Positions 54,089 to 63,331 of a DNA stretch of 64,000 nucleotides are shown here, one piece after another. Position 1 is the stretch's first letter. Every line of letters begins with the position of its first letter. Under the pieces are notes generated by a model. That model was not told where the DNA came from. It did not search any database and saw nothing but the letters and a program-made list of their open reading frames with translations. The translations under genes and the position numbers were made by a program. This DNA is from Eubacterium sp. (GTDB taxonomy: Bacteria > Bacillota > Clostridia > Lachnospirales > Lachnospiraceae): the NCBI GenBank assembly GCA_017430325.1, contig JAFRNE010000007.1, positions 186,001-250,000 on the forward strand, given 5' to 3'.

Positions 54089-54170
54089 AATTCCATTCCT
54101 CCCTCTACTTAAATATATGTCTTTGAAATTACTACTGATTATTATTTTACTATATGCTTTGTTCGATTTG

Positions 54171-54187
54171 GTATGCACGGTGCATAC
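54171..54187. promoter_or_regulatory. 17-base palindrome upstream of the DUF5067 gene
   Basis: Perfect GTATGCACGGTGCATAC, located where the -35 region of the DUF5067 gene would be (candidate -10 TAAAAT at 54144-54149). A candidate repressor or activator site. Confidence 0.6.
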
Positions 54188-54204
54188 AAACACTAAAAAA
54201 TAGT

Positions 54205-54240
54205 AAAATAAAATCCGGCAAGTATTTCTACTTACCGGAT
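54205..54240 (-). terminator. intrinsic terminator after the fructokinase gene
   Basis: Eleven-pair stem (54230-54240 with 54213-54223, one G-U), six-base loop and a U-rich tail on the minus strand. Confidence 0.85.
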
Positions 54241-54261
54241 GGTTAATATTACTATATTTAA

Positions 54262-55128
54262 TTATTCCACTTCCACCGCCAGCTTCACAGCACCCATGAT
54301 ACCCTGATCATCATTCAGGCTTGCCGGACAGATATATGAGTCAATATCAGTAAGTTCTTTTGTTACTATATAGCCATTGATCTTTTCAAGCACCTTTTTC
54401 CTTATCAGCGGAAACAGTTGTTTCTGGTGCATTACTCCGCCACCAAGGATGATTCTCTGAGGACTGAGTATTAATATCAGATTGGTGAGAGCCTGTGCGA
54501 TGTATTCGCTTTCCAGCTCCCAGACCTCTTCTTTATCAGTAAGTTCTGCAGCCGGAGCGCCCCAGCGTTCATTAATTGCCGGTCCTGAAGCGAGCCCTTC
54601 AAAACAGTTATCGTGAAACGGACACTTGCCTTTATATTCATCACCAAATGCAGGTTTAAGCAGCATATGTCCAAGTTCCGGATGCTGCATACCATGAACA
54701 AGCTTTCCTCCTGACAGAACTCCTCCGCCGATTCCGGTGCCAATAGTGATATAAATAACATCACTCAGTCCTTTGGCACTCCCCCAGGTCACTTCCCCCA
54801 GAAGCGAACCGTTAACATCGGTATCAAAGCCCACCGGAATACCAAGAGCAGCTTTAAAAGTTCTCACGATATCATAGCCGCCCCATGAAGGCTTAGGTGT
54901 ATTTAATATATGGCCATATTCCTTTGACGACTTATCCAGACATATGGGTCCGAAGCAAGCTATACCAAGGGACTCAATATCTTTATCCTTAAAATACTCT
55001 ATTATCTTCGGAATAGTTTCCTCAGGTGTAAGCGTAGGTATTGATACCTGCTCGAGTATTTCTCCTTTTTCATTTCCTATGGCGCATACCATTTTTGTAC
55101 CACCTGCTTCAAGTGCTCCGTATTTCAT
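54262..55128 (-). CDS. ROK-family fructokinase
   Basis: 288 residues. ROK kinase motifs: ALEAGGTKMVCAIG (phosphate loop), GIACFGPI, DTDVNGSLLGE (catalytic Asp), TIGTGIGGG and the zinc-binding HPELGH..CPFHDNC cluster, followed by EGLASGPA. This matches the ROK fructokinase (ScrK-like) group that phosphorylates fructose. No sugar transporter is adjacent. It begins only 26 bases after the htpG terminator stem; a possible promoter lies inside that hairpin. Confidence 0.9.
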   Translation of the reverse strand: MKYGALEAGGTKMVCAIGNEKGEILEQVSIPTLTPEETIPKIIEYFKDKDIESLGIACFGPICLDKSSKEYGHILNTPKPSWGGYDIVRTFKAALGIPVGFDTDVNGSLLGEVTWGSAKGLSDVIYITIGTGIGGGVLSGGKLVHGMQHPELGHMLLKPAFGDEYKGKCPFHDNCFEGLASGPAINERWGAPAAELTDKEEVWELESEYIAQALTNLILILSPQRIILGGGVMHQKQLFPLIRKKVLEKINGYIVTKELTDIDSYICPASLNDDQGIMGAVKLAVEVE

Positions 55129-55147
55129 GATAACCTCTAAAATAAAC

Positions 55148-55199
55148 TAAAAAAACAATAACCCTATGTTTTGATTTTATCAAAACACAGGATTATTGT
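55148..55199 (-). terminator. long terminator hairpin after htpG, with possible embedded promoter
   Basis: Arms 55180-55199 and 55155-55174 pair over 20 positions with a few mismatches, followed by a U7 run on the minus strand. Inside it TTGATA (55178-55183) and TATTGT (55155-55160) are 17 bases apart, a possible promoter for the fructokinase gene. Confidence 0.75.
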
Positions 55200-55263
55200 A
55201 AAATAATATTTAGTACCCACGGTACTAACAACCATCTTATTATCTTATAGAATAGCTGATTTA

Positions 55264-57315
55264 TTAGCTAAGGATCATAGTAAGGATCTTGTTACTTCTT
55301 GCAACGAACTTTGTCAGTTCATCAGCATCAAGCGGTCTGTTAGCGATAGCTGCAAGATCGTAAAGCTGAGCACAAACTGTCTCAGTGTTTTCTCCTTCAG
55401 GATTGTCAAGTACATACTTAACAAGCTTGTTATTAGCATTAAGGACAAGTGTTTCTCCTGACTTAGCATCGCCAAATGGATTTGCCATGCCGTTACCGAG
55501 GCTGTAAGCTTTCATCATTTCAGCCATACGTCTCTGCTCCTCAGACTGTGTGATCATTGCGGAAATATTTTCATCCTTGATGTTCTCAACCTTGATATTA
55601 ATCTTCTCAACGCCAAGAGCCTTCTTGAAGCTCTCTGTCAGCTTGTCTGTGTATTCCTTAACAGTCTCCTCTGAAAGAGCCTCACCAACTATTCCTTCAT
55701 TGATGTCAGCGTCAATTCTCATGAACTTAACGCCTTCGTTCTTCATCTCCATATTTGTGATATATGGATTATCAATATTATGAGTTAAGAAAATAGCATC
55801 TGTACCGGCATTCTTGAACATCTCGATGTACTGAGCCTGCTCACGCTCGTCAGTGATGTAGAACACCTTATTCTCATGCTTCTCCTTAGCAGCCTCAAGA
55901 TATTCAGGAAGGGTGATGTATTTGCCCTCGATGTTCTTGAAGATCATATAGTCCTTCATCTTCTCCTGGAATTTGTCGTCCTTCAGAGCACCAAACTTGA
56001 TGAATGGAGAAATGTCTTCCCAAAGTGACTCGTATTTTTCCTTATCCTTCTTGTACATCTCGATAAGCTTGTCAGCTACCTTCTTGGTGATGTAATCAGA
56101 AATCTTTCTGACAAAGCCGTCATTCTGCAGAGCACTTCTTGAAACGTTCAGAGGAAGGTCAGGGCAATCGATAACGCCCTTAAGTGTAAGAAGGAATTCA
56201 GGAATAACCTCCTTGATGTTATCAGCAACAAATACCTGATTGTTGTAAAGCTTTACCTTGCCGTCCAACTGATCAACTGTAGGATTGATCCTTGGGAAAT
56301 AAAGGATACCTTTAAGATTGAAAGGATAATCCATATTAAGGTGGATCCAGAACAGAGGCTCCTTGAAGTCAAGAAATACCTTCTGATAGAACTCCTTATA
56401 ATCCTCATCCTTGCAGTCTGCAGGCATTCTTACCCAGAGTGGGTTTGTATCATTAAGAGGAACTGCCGGCTTTTCTGCCTCTTCCTTTTCTTCGTCAGCA
56501 TCAACATCCTTGAAGTCTGCATCGATCACACCATCATCAGAAGCTTCATCCTTATCTGAAGAACCGCCGAGGAAATCATCCTCTTCCTTCTTCTTTGCTT
56601 CTTTCTTAGCAGCCTTCTCGTCCTTCTTTGCAGCCTTTTCAGCAGCCTTCTTAGCCTTCTCTTCAGCCTTCTTCTCTTCCTCGTCTGTATCTACGAAATA
56701 TATCTCTACAGGCATGAATGAGCAGTATTTATTTATTATCTCACGTACTCGGTATGCATTTGCAAACTCAAGACAGTCATCAGAAAGATAAAGTGTGATC
56801 CTTGTACCTCTCTCGCTCTTGTCGCCTTCGCCCATGCTGAAATCTGTTCCACCATCGCACTCCCAATATACAGGAGCTGCATCCTTCTGGAATGAAAGTG
56901 TTTCGATAGTAACCTTATCACTGACCATGAATGCAGAGTAGAAACCAAGACCGAAGTGACCGATTATCTGATCATTCTGATCCTTGTCCTTGTATTTTTC
57001 AAGGAAATCAGCTGCGCCGGAAAATGCGATCTGGTTGATGTATTTCTCAACCTCTTCAGTTGTCATGCCGATACCATTATCTTCAAAGGTAAGTGTCTTC
57101 TTCTTTGGACTTGCATATACAGTCACTTTATACTTCTCGCCCTCAGGAATATCAGCTTCACCCATAGAAGAAAGTCTCTTAAGCTTTGTGATAGCATCAA
57201 CGCCATTTGAGATAAGCTCTCTGATAAAGATGTCATGGTCTGAATATAACCACTTCTTGATTATTGGAAAAATATTCTCGCTATTGATTGTTAAACTGCC
57301 CTGCTTTGTAGCCAT
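55264..57315 (-). CDS. htpG: molecular chaperone HtpG (Hsp90) with charged linker
   Basis: 683 residues versus ~625 in E. coli. N-terminal ATPase domain (FIRELISNGVDA, TFEDNGIGMTTEE, IGHFGLGFYSAFMV, RGTRITLYL), middle domain (WVRMPADCKDEDYKEFY, LNVSRSALQND) and C-terminal dimerisation domain. Between the N and middle domains lies a ~80-residue Lys/Glu/Ala/Asp-rich insert (about 209-288), as in eukaryotic Hsp90 but not in standard HtpG. The ATG at 57315 follows GAGGT by eight bases. The gene is controlled by a perfect CIRCE. Confidence 0.97.
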   Translation of the reverse strand: MATKQGSLTINSENIFPIIKKWLYSDHDIFIRELISNGVDAITKLKRLSSMGEADIPEGEKYKVTVYASPKKKTLTFEDNGIGMTTEEVEKYINQIAFSGAADFLEKYKDKDQNDQIIGHFGLGFYSAFMVSDKVTIETLSFQKDAAPVYWECDGGTDFSMGEGDKSERGTRITLYLSDDCLEFANAYRVREIINKYCSFMPVEIYFVDTDEEEKKAEEKAKKAAEKAAKKDEKAAKKEAKKKEEDDFLGGSSDKDEASDDGVIDADFKDVDADEEKEEAEKPAVPLNDTNPLWVRMPADCKDEDYKEFYQKVFLDFKEPLFWIHLNMDYPFNLKGILYFPRINPTVDQLDGKVKLYNNQVFVADNIKEVIPEFLLTLKGVIDCPDLPLNVSRSALQNDGFVRKISDYITKKVADKLIEMYKKDKEKYESLWEDISPFIKFGALKDDKFQEKMKDYMIFKNIEGKYITLPEYLEAAKEKHENKVFYITDEREQAQYIEMFKNAGTDAIFLTHNIDNPYITNMEMKNEGVKFMRIDADINEGIVGEALSEETVKEYTDKLTESFKKALGVEKINIKVENIKDENISAMITQSEEQRRMAEMMKAYSLGNGMANPFGDAKSGETLVLNANNKLVKYVLDNPEGENTETVCAQLYDLAAIANRPLDADELTKFVARSNKILTMILS
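56452..56691 (-). repeat. charged low-complexity linker in HtpG
   Basis: Codons 209-288 encode first a KAEEKAKKAAEKAAKKDEK-type basic/acidic helix, then a Ser/Asp/Glu-rich acidic part, at the position of the eukaryotic Hsp90 charged linker. Confidence 0.85.
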
Positions 57316-57438
57316 TTCATACAACCTCTTTTCTGTAGATTTATTATGTATCCGCGATAAACCATGCATGTTTGTTTACTAAATAGAACTATTCACAGAC
57401 ATATTTACCGCATATATTTATATTACATAAAAATAGTG

Positions 57439-57465
57439 TTAGCACTCTACTGTCTCGAGTGCTAA
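57439..57465. promoter_or_regulatory. CIRCE element (HrcA operator) of htpG
   Basis: Perfect TTAGCACTC, nine-base spacer, GAGTGCTAA; flanking GTG/CAC extends the arms to 12 bases. It sits just after the -10 box of the htpG promoter, at the likely transcription start. Confidence 0.97.
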
Positions 57466-57470
57466 CACTT

Positions 57471-57499
57471 GTTATACATCATATTTATAAAATTGTCAA
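57471..57499 (-). promoter_or_regulatory. sigma-A promoter of htpG
   Basis: TTGACA (57494-57499), 17-base spacer, TATAAC (57471-57476) on the minus strand. Confidence 0.85.
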
Positions 57500-57521
57500 C
57501 CTGATATTAGACCGCTTCTAT

Positions 57522-58943
57522 TTATTCACGTCCATCCCAGCAGTATGTACAGAGCTTGCTCTTATCGATACCTACAGCTTCGATCATATCGTCAAGTCTG
57601 TTAAATGCAAGTGATGTGAAGTTAAGCTTTTCTCTGATCTTATCAAGCATAAGATGATATCTGTCTGAATCAGGATTTGCGTAATCCTCGAGAATAGTTC
57701 TCTCAACATTATCGCCTTCCTCCTCACAGATAACTCTTCTTGCGATAAGCTCCATCTCTGAGTTTGATCTTGAGAAGTTGATATATTTACATCCAAAGAG
57801 AAGTGGTGGGCAGGCAGGTCTGATATGTACCTCTTTAGCTCCGCTCTCATACAGGAATTCTGTTGTCTCACCAAGCTGTGTACCTCTAACGATAGAGTCA
57901 TCGATAAGAAGAAGGCTCTTATCGTTGATAAGCTCATGGATAGGAATCAGCTTCATCTTGGCAATAAGATTTCTCTTTTCCTGAACTGTAGGCATAAAGC
58001 TTCTTGGCCAGGTTGGAGTATATTTTACGAAAGGTCTTGAGAAAGGTATGCCTGATTCGTTTGCGTAGCCGACTGCATGTGCTGTACCTGAATCAGGGAT
58101 AGCTGCAACTATATCAACTCCTGCATCTCTTCCGCTTTCCATATCACGCTTAGCAAGATACTTACCACAGTTGTAACGCATTTCCTCAACATTTACGCCT
58201 TCGTAGGTTGATGAAGGATAACCGTAATATACCCAGAGAAATGTACAAATACGCATATCCTCGCCCGGCTTGGCAAGTACTCTGACACCTTCAGGTGTCA
58301 TTACATCGATCTCTCCAGGACCAAGTTCTTTATAATCTTTATATCCAAGGTTAAGATAAGCAAATGACTCAAAGGTTGCACAATAACCCTCTTCCTTCTT
58401 ACCGAGTATGATAGGTGTTCTGCCCATCTTATCTCTTGCAAGATATACTCCCTTAGGAGTAAGGAGCATGATCGACATAGAACCGTCAATAAGATCCTGA
58501 GCATACTGAATACCCTCTACTATATTATCCTTCTGGTTTATTATCGCTGCAACAAGCTCTGTAGAGTTGATCTCTCCGCCGCTCATCTCAAGGAAATGAG
58601 TCTTGCCGTTTGAAAAGATCTTCTCAACGATCTCGTCGGTGTTATTAATCTTACCAACTGTTGTAATAGAATATGTTCCGTGATGTGAACGCACGATGAG
58701 TGGCTGTGGTTCATAATCAGAAATACATCCGATCCCCATATTTCCGCTCATTGCATTGATCTCTTTGTCGAACTTTGTACGGAATGGAGAATTCTCTATA
58801 TTGTGGATAGCTCTGTTAAAGCCGTCCTTTCCGTATACGACCATACCTGCGCGTCTGGTTCCCAGATGCGAATGATAATCTGTTCCGAAGAAAAGATCAA
58901 ATACACAATCTTCTTTTGAAGCTGCAGCAAAAAATCCGCCCAT
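57522..58943 (-). CDS. PurF-like amidophosphoribosyltransferase paralogue without the N-terminal Cys nucleophile
   Basis: 473 residues aligned to glutamine PRPP amidotransferase: an Ntn-type glutaminase domain (about 1-225; SHLGTRRAGM, LVRSHHGTYSITTVGKINN, SGGEINSTELVA, RDKMGRTPIILG) and a phosphoribosyltransferase domain with PRPP loop LLIDDSIVRGTQLGET and RPACPPLLFGCKYINFS. Normal PurF begins MCG, with Cys1 as nucleophile. Here the start is MGG, and the nearest cysteine is residue 13, so glutamine hydrolysis should not work. This Gly variant recurs in Clostridia as a second PurF. It may use ammonia or have another role. GAGGAG precedes the ATG. Confidence 0.9.
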   Translation of the reverse strand: MGGFFAAASKEDCVFDLFFGTDYHSHLGTRRAGMVVYGKDGFNRAIHNIENSPFRTKFDKEINAMSGNMGIGCISDYEPQPLIVRSHHGTYSITTVGKINNTDEIVEKIFSNGKTHFLEMSGGEINSTELVAAIINQKDNIVEGIQYAQDLIDGSMSIMLLTPKGVYLARDKMGRTPIILGKKEEGYCATFESFAYLNLGYKDYKELGPGEIDVMTPEGVRVLAKPGEDMRICTFLWVYYGYPSSTYEGVNVEEMRYNCGKYLAKRDMESGRDAGVDIVAAIPDSGTAHAVGYANESGIPFSRPFVKYTPTWPRSFMPTVQEKRNLIAKMKLIPIHELINDKSLLLIDDSIVRGTQLGETTEFLYESGAKEVHIRPACPPLLFGCKYINFSRSNSEMELIARRVICEEEGDNVERTILEDYANPDSDRYHLMLDKIREKLNFTSLAFNRLDDMIEAVGIDKSKLCTYCWDGRE

Positions 58944-59015
58944 TGTTTATCTCCTCTTGTCTAAAAAATATTTCTAAGTTTCGTGTAACCCGGCTAATCA
59001 TTTTTAAACGTATGA

Positions 59016-59261
59016 TCAATAATCCTTATCGGCCTCTTCATCATTACCGTTTGTATCATAAAGTATCTCTCCGATATCAAGATCCTTATTATCAAGTCCC
59101 TGAAGTATCTTTGCATCTCTGACCATAGGCGAGATATCCTCTTCAAGCTTCCTGATCACCTCAAGATCAAGACCGGTCATCATCTGAACCTCTTCAGCAG
59201 GAATCTTACCCTTAAGCATACGCTCAGCAAGATCGTATTTCTGCTTTGTTGTATTATTCAT
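59016..59261 (-). CDS. small acidic protein of unknown function
   Basis: 81 residues: an N-terminal helical part (KQKYDLAERMLKGKIPAEEVQMMTGLDLEVIRKLEEDI) resembling the C-terminal helix-turn-helix-like tail of Rpn/YadD-type proteins, then an acidic tail (NGNDEEADKDY). No catalytic motif is seen. The ATG at 59261 has AAAGGGTG upstream. It lies between argH and the PurF-like gene, probably co-transcribed with both. Confidence 0.7.
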   Translation of the reverse strand: MNNTTKQKYDLAERMLKGKIPAEEVQMMTGLDLEVIRKLEEDISPMVRDAKILQGLDNKDLDIGEILYDTNGNDEEADKDY

Positions 59262-59298
59262 ATATGTCACCCTTTCATTAAGCAAAATCTATGAATCG

Positions 59299-60678
<1,380 letters not shown>

Positions 60679-60980
60679 TTGTTTGTCCTCTCTGATAAAG
60701 CTCCGGCCGCGCCGGAAACCAATATTTACTGCTTTAGCAACAAAAGCAAAAATATTTTACAACAAGTATTTTTATCCTTCAAGTATAAATTCTTAAAACA
60801 TCCGGCCGGGTTTATGTGAAAAATACACATAATCCGCTTTCGATTATTATTTTATACTGTATTTTTTAGGGCATCACTGATACAATATGTCTTGTGGTCA
60901 CATATAAGATTCATTATCGACCTCTAATATATCAAAACGATCATCTAATATATAGATTGATCTATAATTACGGAGTTTAT
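60679..60980. other. divergent intergenic region between argH and the transglutaminase gene
   Basis: These 302 bases hold the argH promoter and leader on the minus side. On the plus side is an AT-rich stretch with an imperfect repeat at 60939-60962 (ATCTA and TAGAT arms within GATC ends), just before the plus-strand ribosome site. A CCGGCCGG palindrome lies near 60803. No plus-strand promoter with good -35 and -10 was found, and no small gene or RNA was recognised. Confidence 0.5.
60754..60782 (-). promoter_or_regulatory. putative sigma-A promoter of argH
   Basis: TTGAAG (60777-60782), 17-base spacer, TAAAAT (60754-60759) on the minus strand, giving a ~70-base leader with a TCCGGC-GCG-GCCGGA hairpin. 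Confidence 0.55.
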
Positions 60981-62078
60981 ATGAAAAAGAATAATAAAGG
61001 CAGCGTCGGCGAGGTTATTTTACGTTTTTTTCTCTATCTATTGATTGCCGCCGCGTCGATCTATCTGATAATAGTCGGTGTCGGGCTTGTTAAGACCAAG
61101 CTATCTGACAGGAAGCTGGAAACTGCACATTCGGTTGAAGAAATAGCTGACATTATCACCGCTGAGCTTGATAAAGGCGGTGTGGACAGCGTTTCAATGT
61201 TTGTGGACAGAGTTCCGGAATCCGACCTAAAAAAAATAAATGAATATATTCCAACCATGTGTGGTTCCGTGGATACTTACAGATCCAGCGGCAACACAGA
61301 AACAAGAAAGGCTAAGGTCACTTTCTCCATAAAGAAAAACACCACCACACACGTATACGACTATATAAAACACGGTACTGCTATCCCGGAGGATGATAAG
61401 GAAGCCCTTGTTTTATACAACAAGATCGTCGAGATAGCCGAAAGCTGTACAAAAGGCGGCATGACTGATTATATGAAGGAGCTCAGACTCCACGATTATC
61501 TTCTTTCAAACTGTGTATATGGTCTTGGCAGTCCCGAAGACGAAAATGAATTCAGAGCTTATGGAGCTATCGTTGACGGTGTTGCTGTATGCAGCGGCTA
61601 TGCTGAAGCTATGGCACTGCTTCTCACCTATGTGGGTATAGACTGCAAGGTCGTAGTCGGTACCTCAAAGAATGAAAATCATGCCTGGAACCTTGTAAAG
61701 ATAAATGCTAACTGGTATCATCTGGATCCAACCTGGGATGATCCTGTCGAGTTAAATATCATAACTCATGCGTATTTCAACATAAGCGATGAAGAAATAG
61801 CCTACGACCACAGCTGGAACAAAGACCGTACCGAGAAGGCTTCTTCAACCGATCAGAGCTACTTCAAGATCAGTTCGAAGATCTGTGATTCAATAGATGA
61901 CTTCGAAATAAGCGTTCAGACTCAGATGTTTGGAACAGATAAATACGTTGAAACTGCAGTTTCCGGCGGCGATCCGGCCTCTTACGTCTCCCGCTACGTA
62001 AACGATTATCATTATTCTTCTATGAAATATACATTAATCGACCGAAAGAATTATACAGTAATTATCTTATACAAATAA
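60981..62078 (+). CDS. membrane-anchored transglutaminase-like protein
   Basis: 365 residues, the only plus-strand gene. One N-terminal transmembrane helix (about 14-36), then an extracytoplasmic region and a transglutaminase-like (papain-fold) domain with Cys in VAVCSGYAEAM (about C204), His in NENHAWNLVK (about H234) and Asp in YHLDPTWDD (about D249). It is likely a cell-surface protease or peptide-handling enzyme, as in other Lachnospiraceae. The ATG at 60981 is chosen because GGAG is five bases upstream; an earlier in-frame start has no site. Confidence 0.9.
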   Translation: MKKNNKGSVGEVILRFFLYLLIAAASIYLIIVGVGLVKTKLSDRKLETAHSVEEIADIITAELDKGGVDSVSMFVDRVPESDLKKINEYIPTMCGSVDTYRSSGNTETRKAKVTFSIKKNTTTHVYDYIKHGTAIPEDDKEALVLYNKIVEIAESCTKGGMTDYMKELRLHDYLLSNCVYGLGSPEDENEFRAYGAIVDGVAVCSGYAEAMALLLTYVGIDCKVVVGTSKNENHAWNLVKINANWYHLDPTWDDPVELNIITHAYFNISDEEIAYDHSWNKDRTEKASSTDQSYFKISSKICDSIDDFEISVQTQMFGTDKYVETAVSGGDPASYVSRYVNDYHYSSMKYTLIDRKNYTVIILYK

Positions 62079-62157
62079 CCGCTAAAGCATAAATAGTAAT
62101 TATATTGTCTAAGGATGAATAATATAATTATACTGTTTTGTTAATAATCTAAACGTG

Positions 62158-62213
62158 AAAAAAAGCACCCATCGAAGTCGTATTATACTACAACTGAGAG
62201 AGGTGCTTTTTTC
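62158..62213. terminator. bidirectional terminator between convergent genes
   Basis: Eleven-base arms (62159-62169 with 62202-62212) with A/T runs on both outer sides serve both strands. The long loop contains a second seven-position stem with one mismatch. Confidence 0.85.
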
Positions 62214-62222
62214 TTATTTGAT

Positions 62223-63161
62223 TTATCTAACCCAGTATTTAAACTCTTCATCCGCAAGACGGATATAATCATCATTTGAAAGCATGATCTCTATTCCCGG
62301 CTGAAGCAGTTTACCGTTTACAAAGGTATGATTTGTTGAATTATTATCTGTGACATAGCACTCACCATTACTGATTGTAAAGGTTGCATGTCTTCTACTG
62401 ATCCTCTTATTGTCTACAACCTGATAATCTGCATCAGGTGACTTACCAACAAGGAACTCTTTCTTAAGAAGAGGTATAAGCTCATTTGTCTTAACTCTTA
62501 CGAGGTAAGGGATAGGATTTTCATAATCCTGTGACTTAACAAGAACTGTTGTATCTGCATTCTCGTTCTCCATCTTCTCGTCTTCAAGGATTGTCTCTGC
62601 CTCAAGTGAAAGAATGAAATGATAGAACTCAGCAAGATTGAACATCAGCTTGCTGTCAAGATAATGAAGAATCTGTTCAACTGTCTCAACACATTCCATA
62701 TTTGCATAACGAACCTTACTTACGAAGGTCTGTATGAATTTGGTTACATTTGTGTCCGGAAACTTCTTATTAACCGGCATGTAAATAAGCTGGATATCAA
62801 GTGTCGAAAGCTCGATATACATATAATGCACATTAAGAAGTATCTTGTTGAGAGGCATCTTGTTCTCTTCAAAATACATGAGCTGGTTCAATATATTTGA
62901 AAGTATTGACAAGAACTCACCCTTATATAATTGCTTCCTGAGGAACTGCTCCAAAGGAAGTGTTGCCGGAATCTTGTACTGAAGTACTCTGACCCCATCG
63001 ACAACCTTAAGATTGCAGACAGTTCTGTTGCCTACAAACTCATAATTATACATACTAAGTTCAAATTGCTCTACCGGAATATCTTCCTGCAGCTTAAAGT
63101 TGAGAGTAAACTCATCATAGCTTATCTGCTGATCTGTTGCGTTTTCATCTGTCATCCCCAT
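62223..63161 (-). CDS. DUF6382-FHA domain protein
   Basis: 312 residues. The N-terminal ~190 (VLQYKIPATLPLEQFL, LLNVHYMYIELSTLDIQLIYMPVN) resembles DUF6382, a domain often fused to FHA. The C-terminal FHA domain (about 235-311) shows FLVGKSPDADYQVVDNKRISRRHATF and NNSTNHTFVNGKLLQPG, with the conserved phosphothreonine-binding Arg, Ser and Asn. It should read Ser/Thr phosphorylation; a kinase is encoded 10 kb away at 51341-52564. GGAGGGGG precedes the ATG. Confidence 0.87.
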   Translation of the reverse strand: MGMTDENATDQQISYDEFTLNFKLQEDIPVEQFELSMYNYEFVGNRTVCNLKVVDGVRVLQYKIPATLPLEQFLRKQLYKGEFLSILSNILNQLMYFEENKMPLNKILLNVHYMYIELSTLDIQLIYMPVNKKFPDTNVTKFIQTFVSKVRYANMECVETVEQILHYLDSKLMFNLAEFYHFILSLEAETILEDEKMENENADTTVLVKSQDYENPIPYLVRVKTNELIPLLKKEFLVGKSPDADYQVVDNKRISRRHATFTISNGECYVTDNNSTNHTFVNGKLLQPGIEIMLSNDDYIRLADEEFKYWVR

Positions 63162-63263
63162 AGTGTTAACCCCCTCCCATAAAGGACCCCAAATCCTTTA
63201 AATGGAAAATATAAAAATTAATGACCATATAAGCATCAAAAACACATCACACGGCCTCCATTT

Positions 63264-63292
63264 ATTTTAGCATTTTTAGTGTTTTTTATCAA
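63264..63292 (-). promoter_or_regulatory. sigma-A promoter of the FHA gene
   Basis: TTGATA (63287-63292), 17-base spacer, TAAAAT (63264-63269) on the minus strand. The ~96-base leader contains a TAAAGGA/TCCTTTA hairpin (about 63179-63199) just before the ribosome site. Confidence 0.65.
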
Positions 63293-63331
63293 CACAAAAA
63301 ATGTCATTATAAATCCTATATTTATTGATCA

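Noticed and set aside
60679..60780. Possible T-box leader of argH
   Set aside because: The conserved T-box sequence and specifier stem are absent, and the leader is only about 70 bases.
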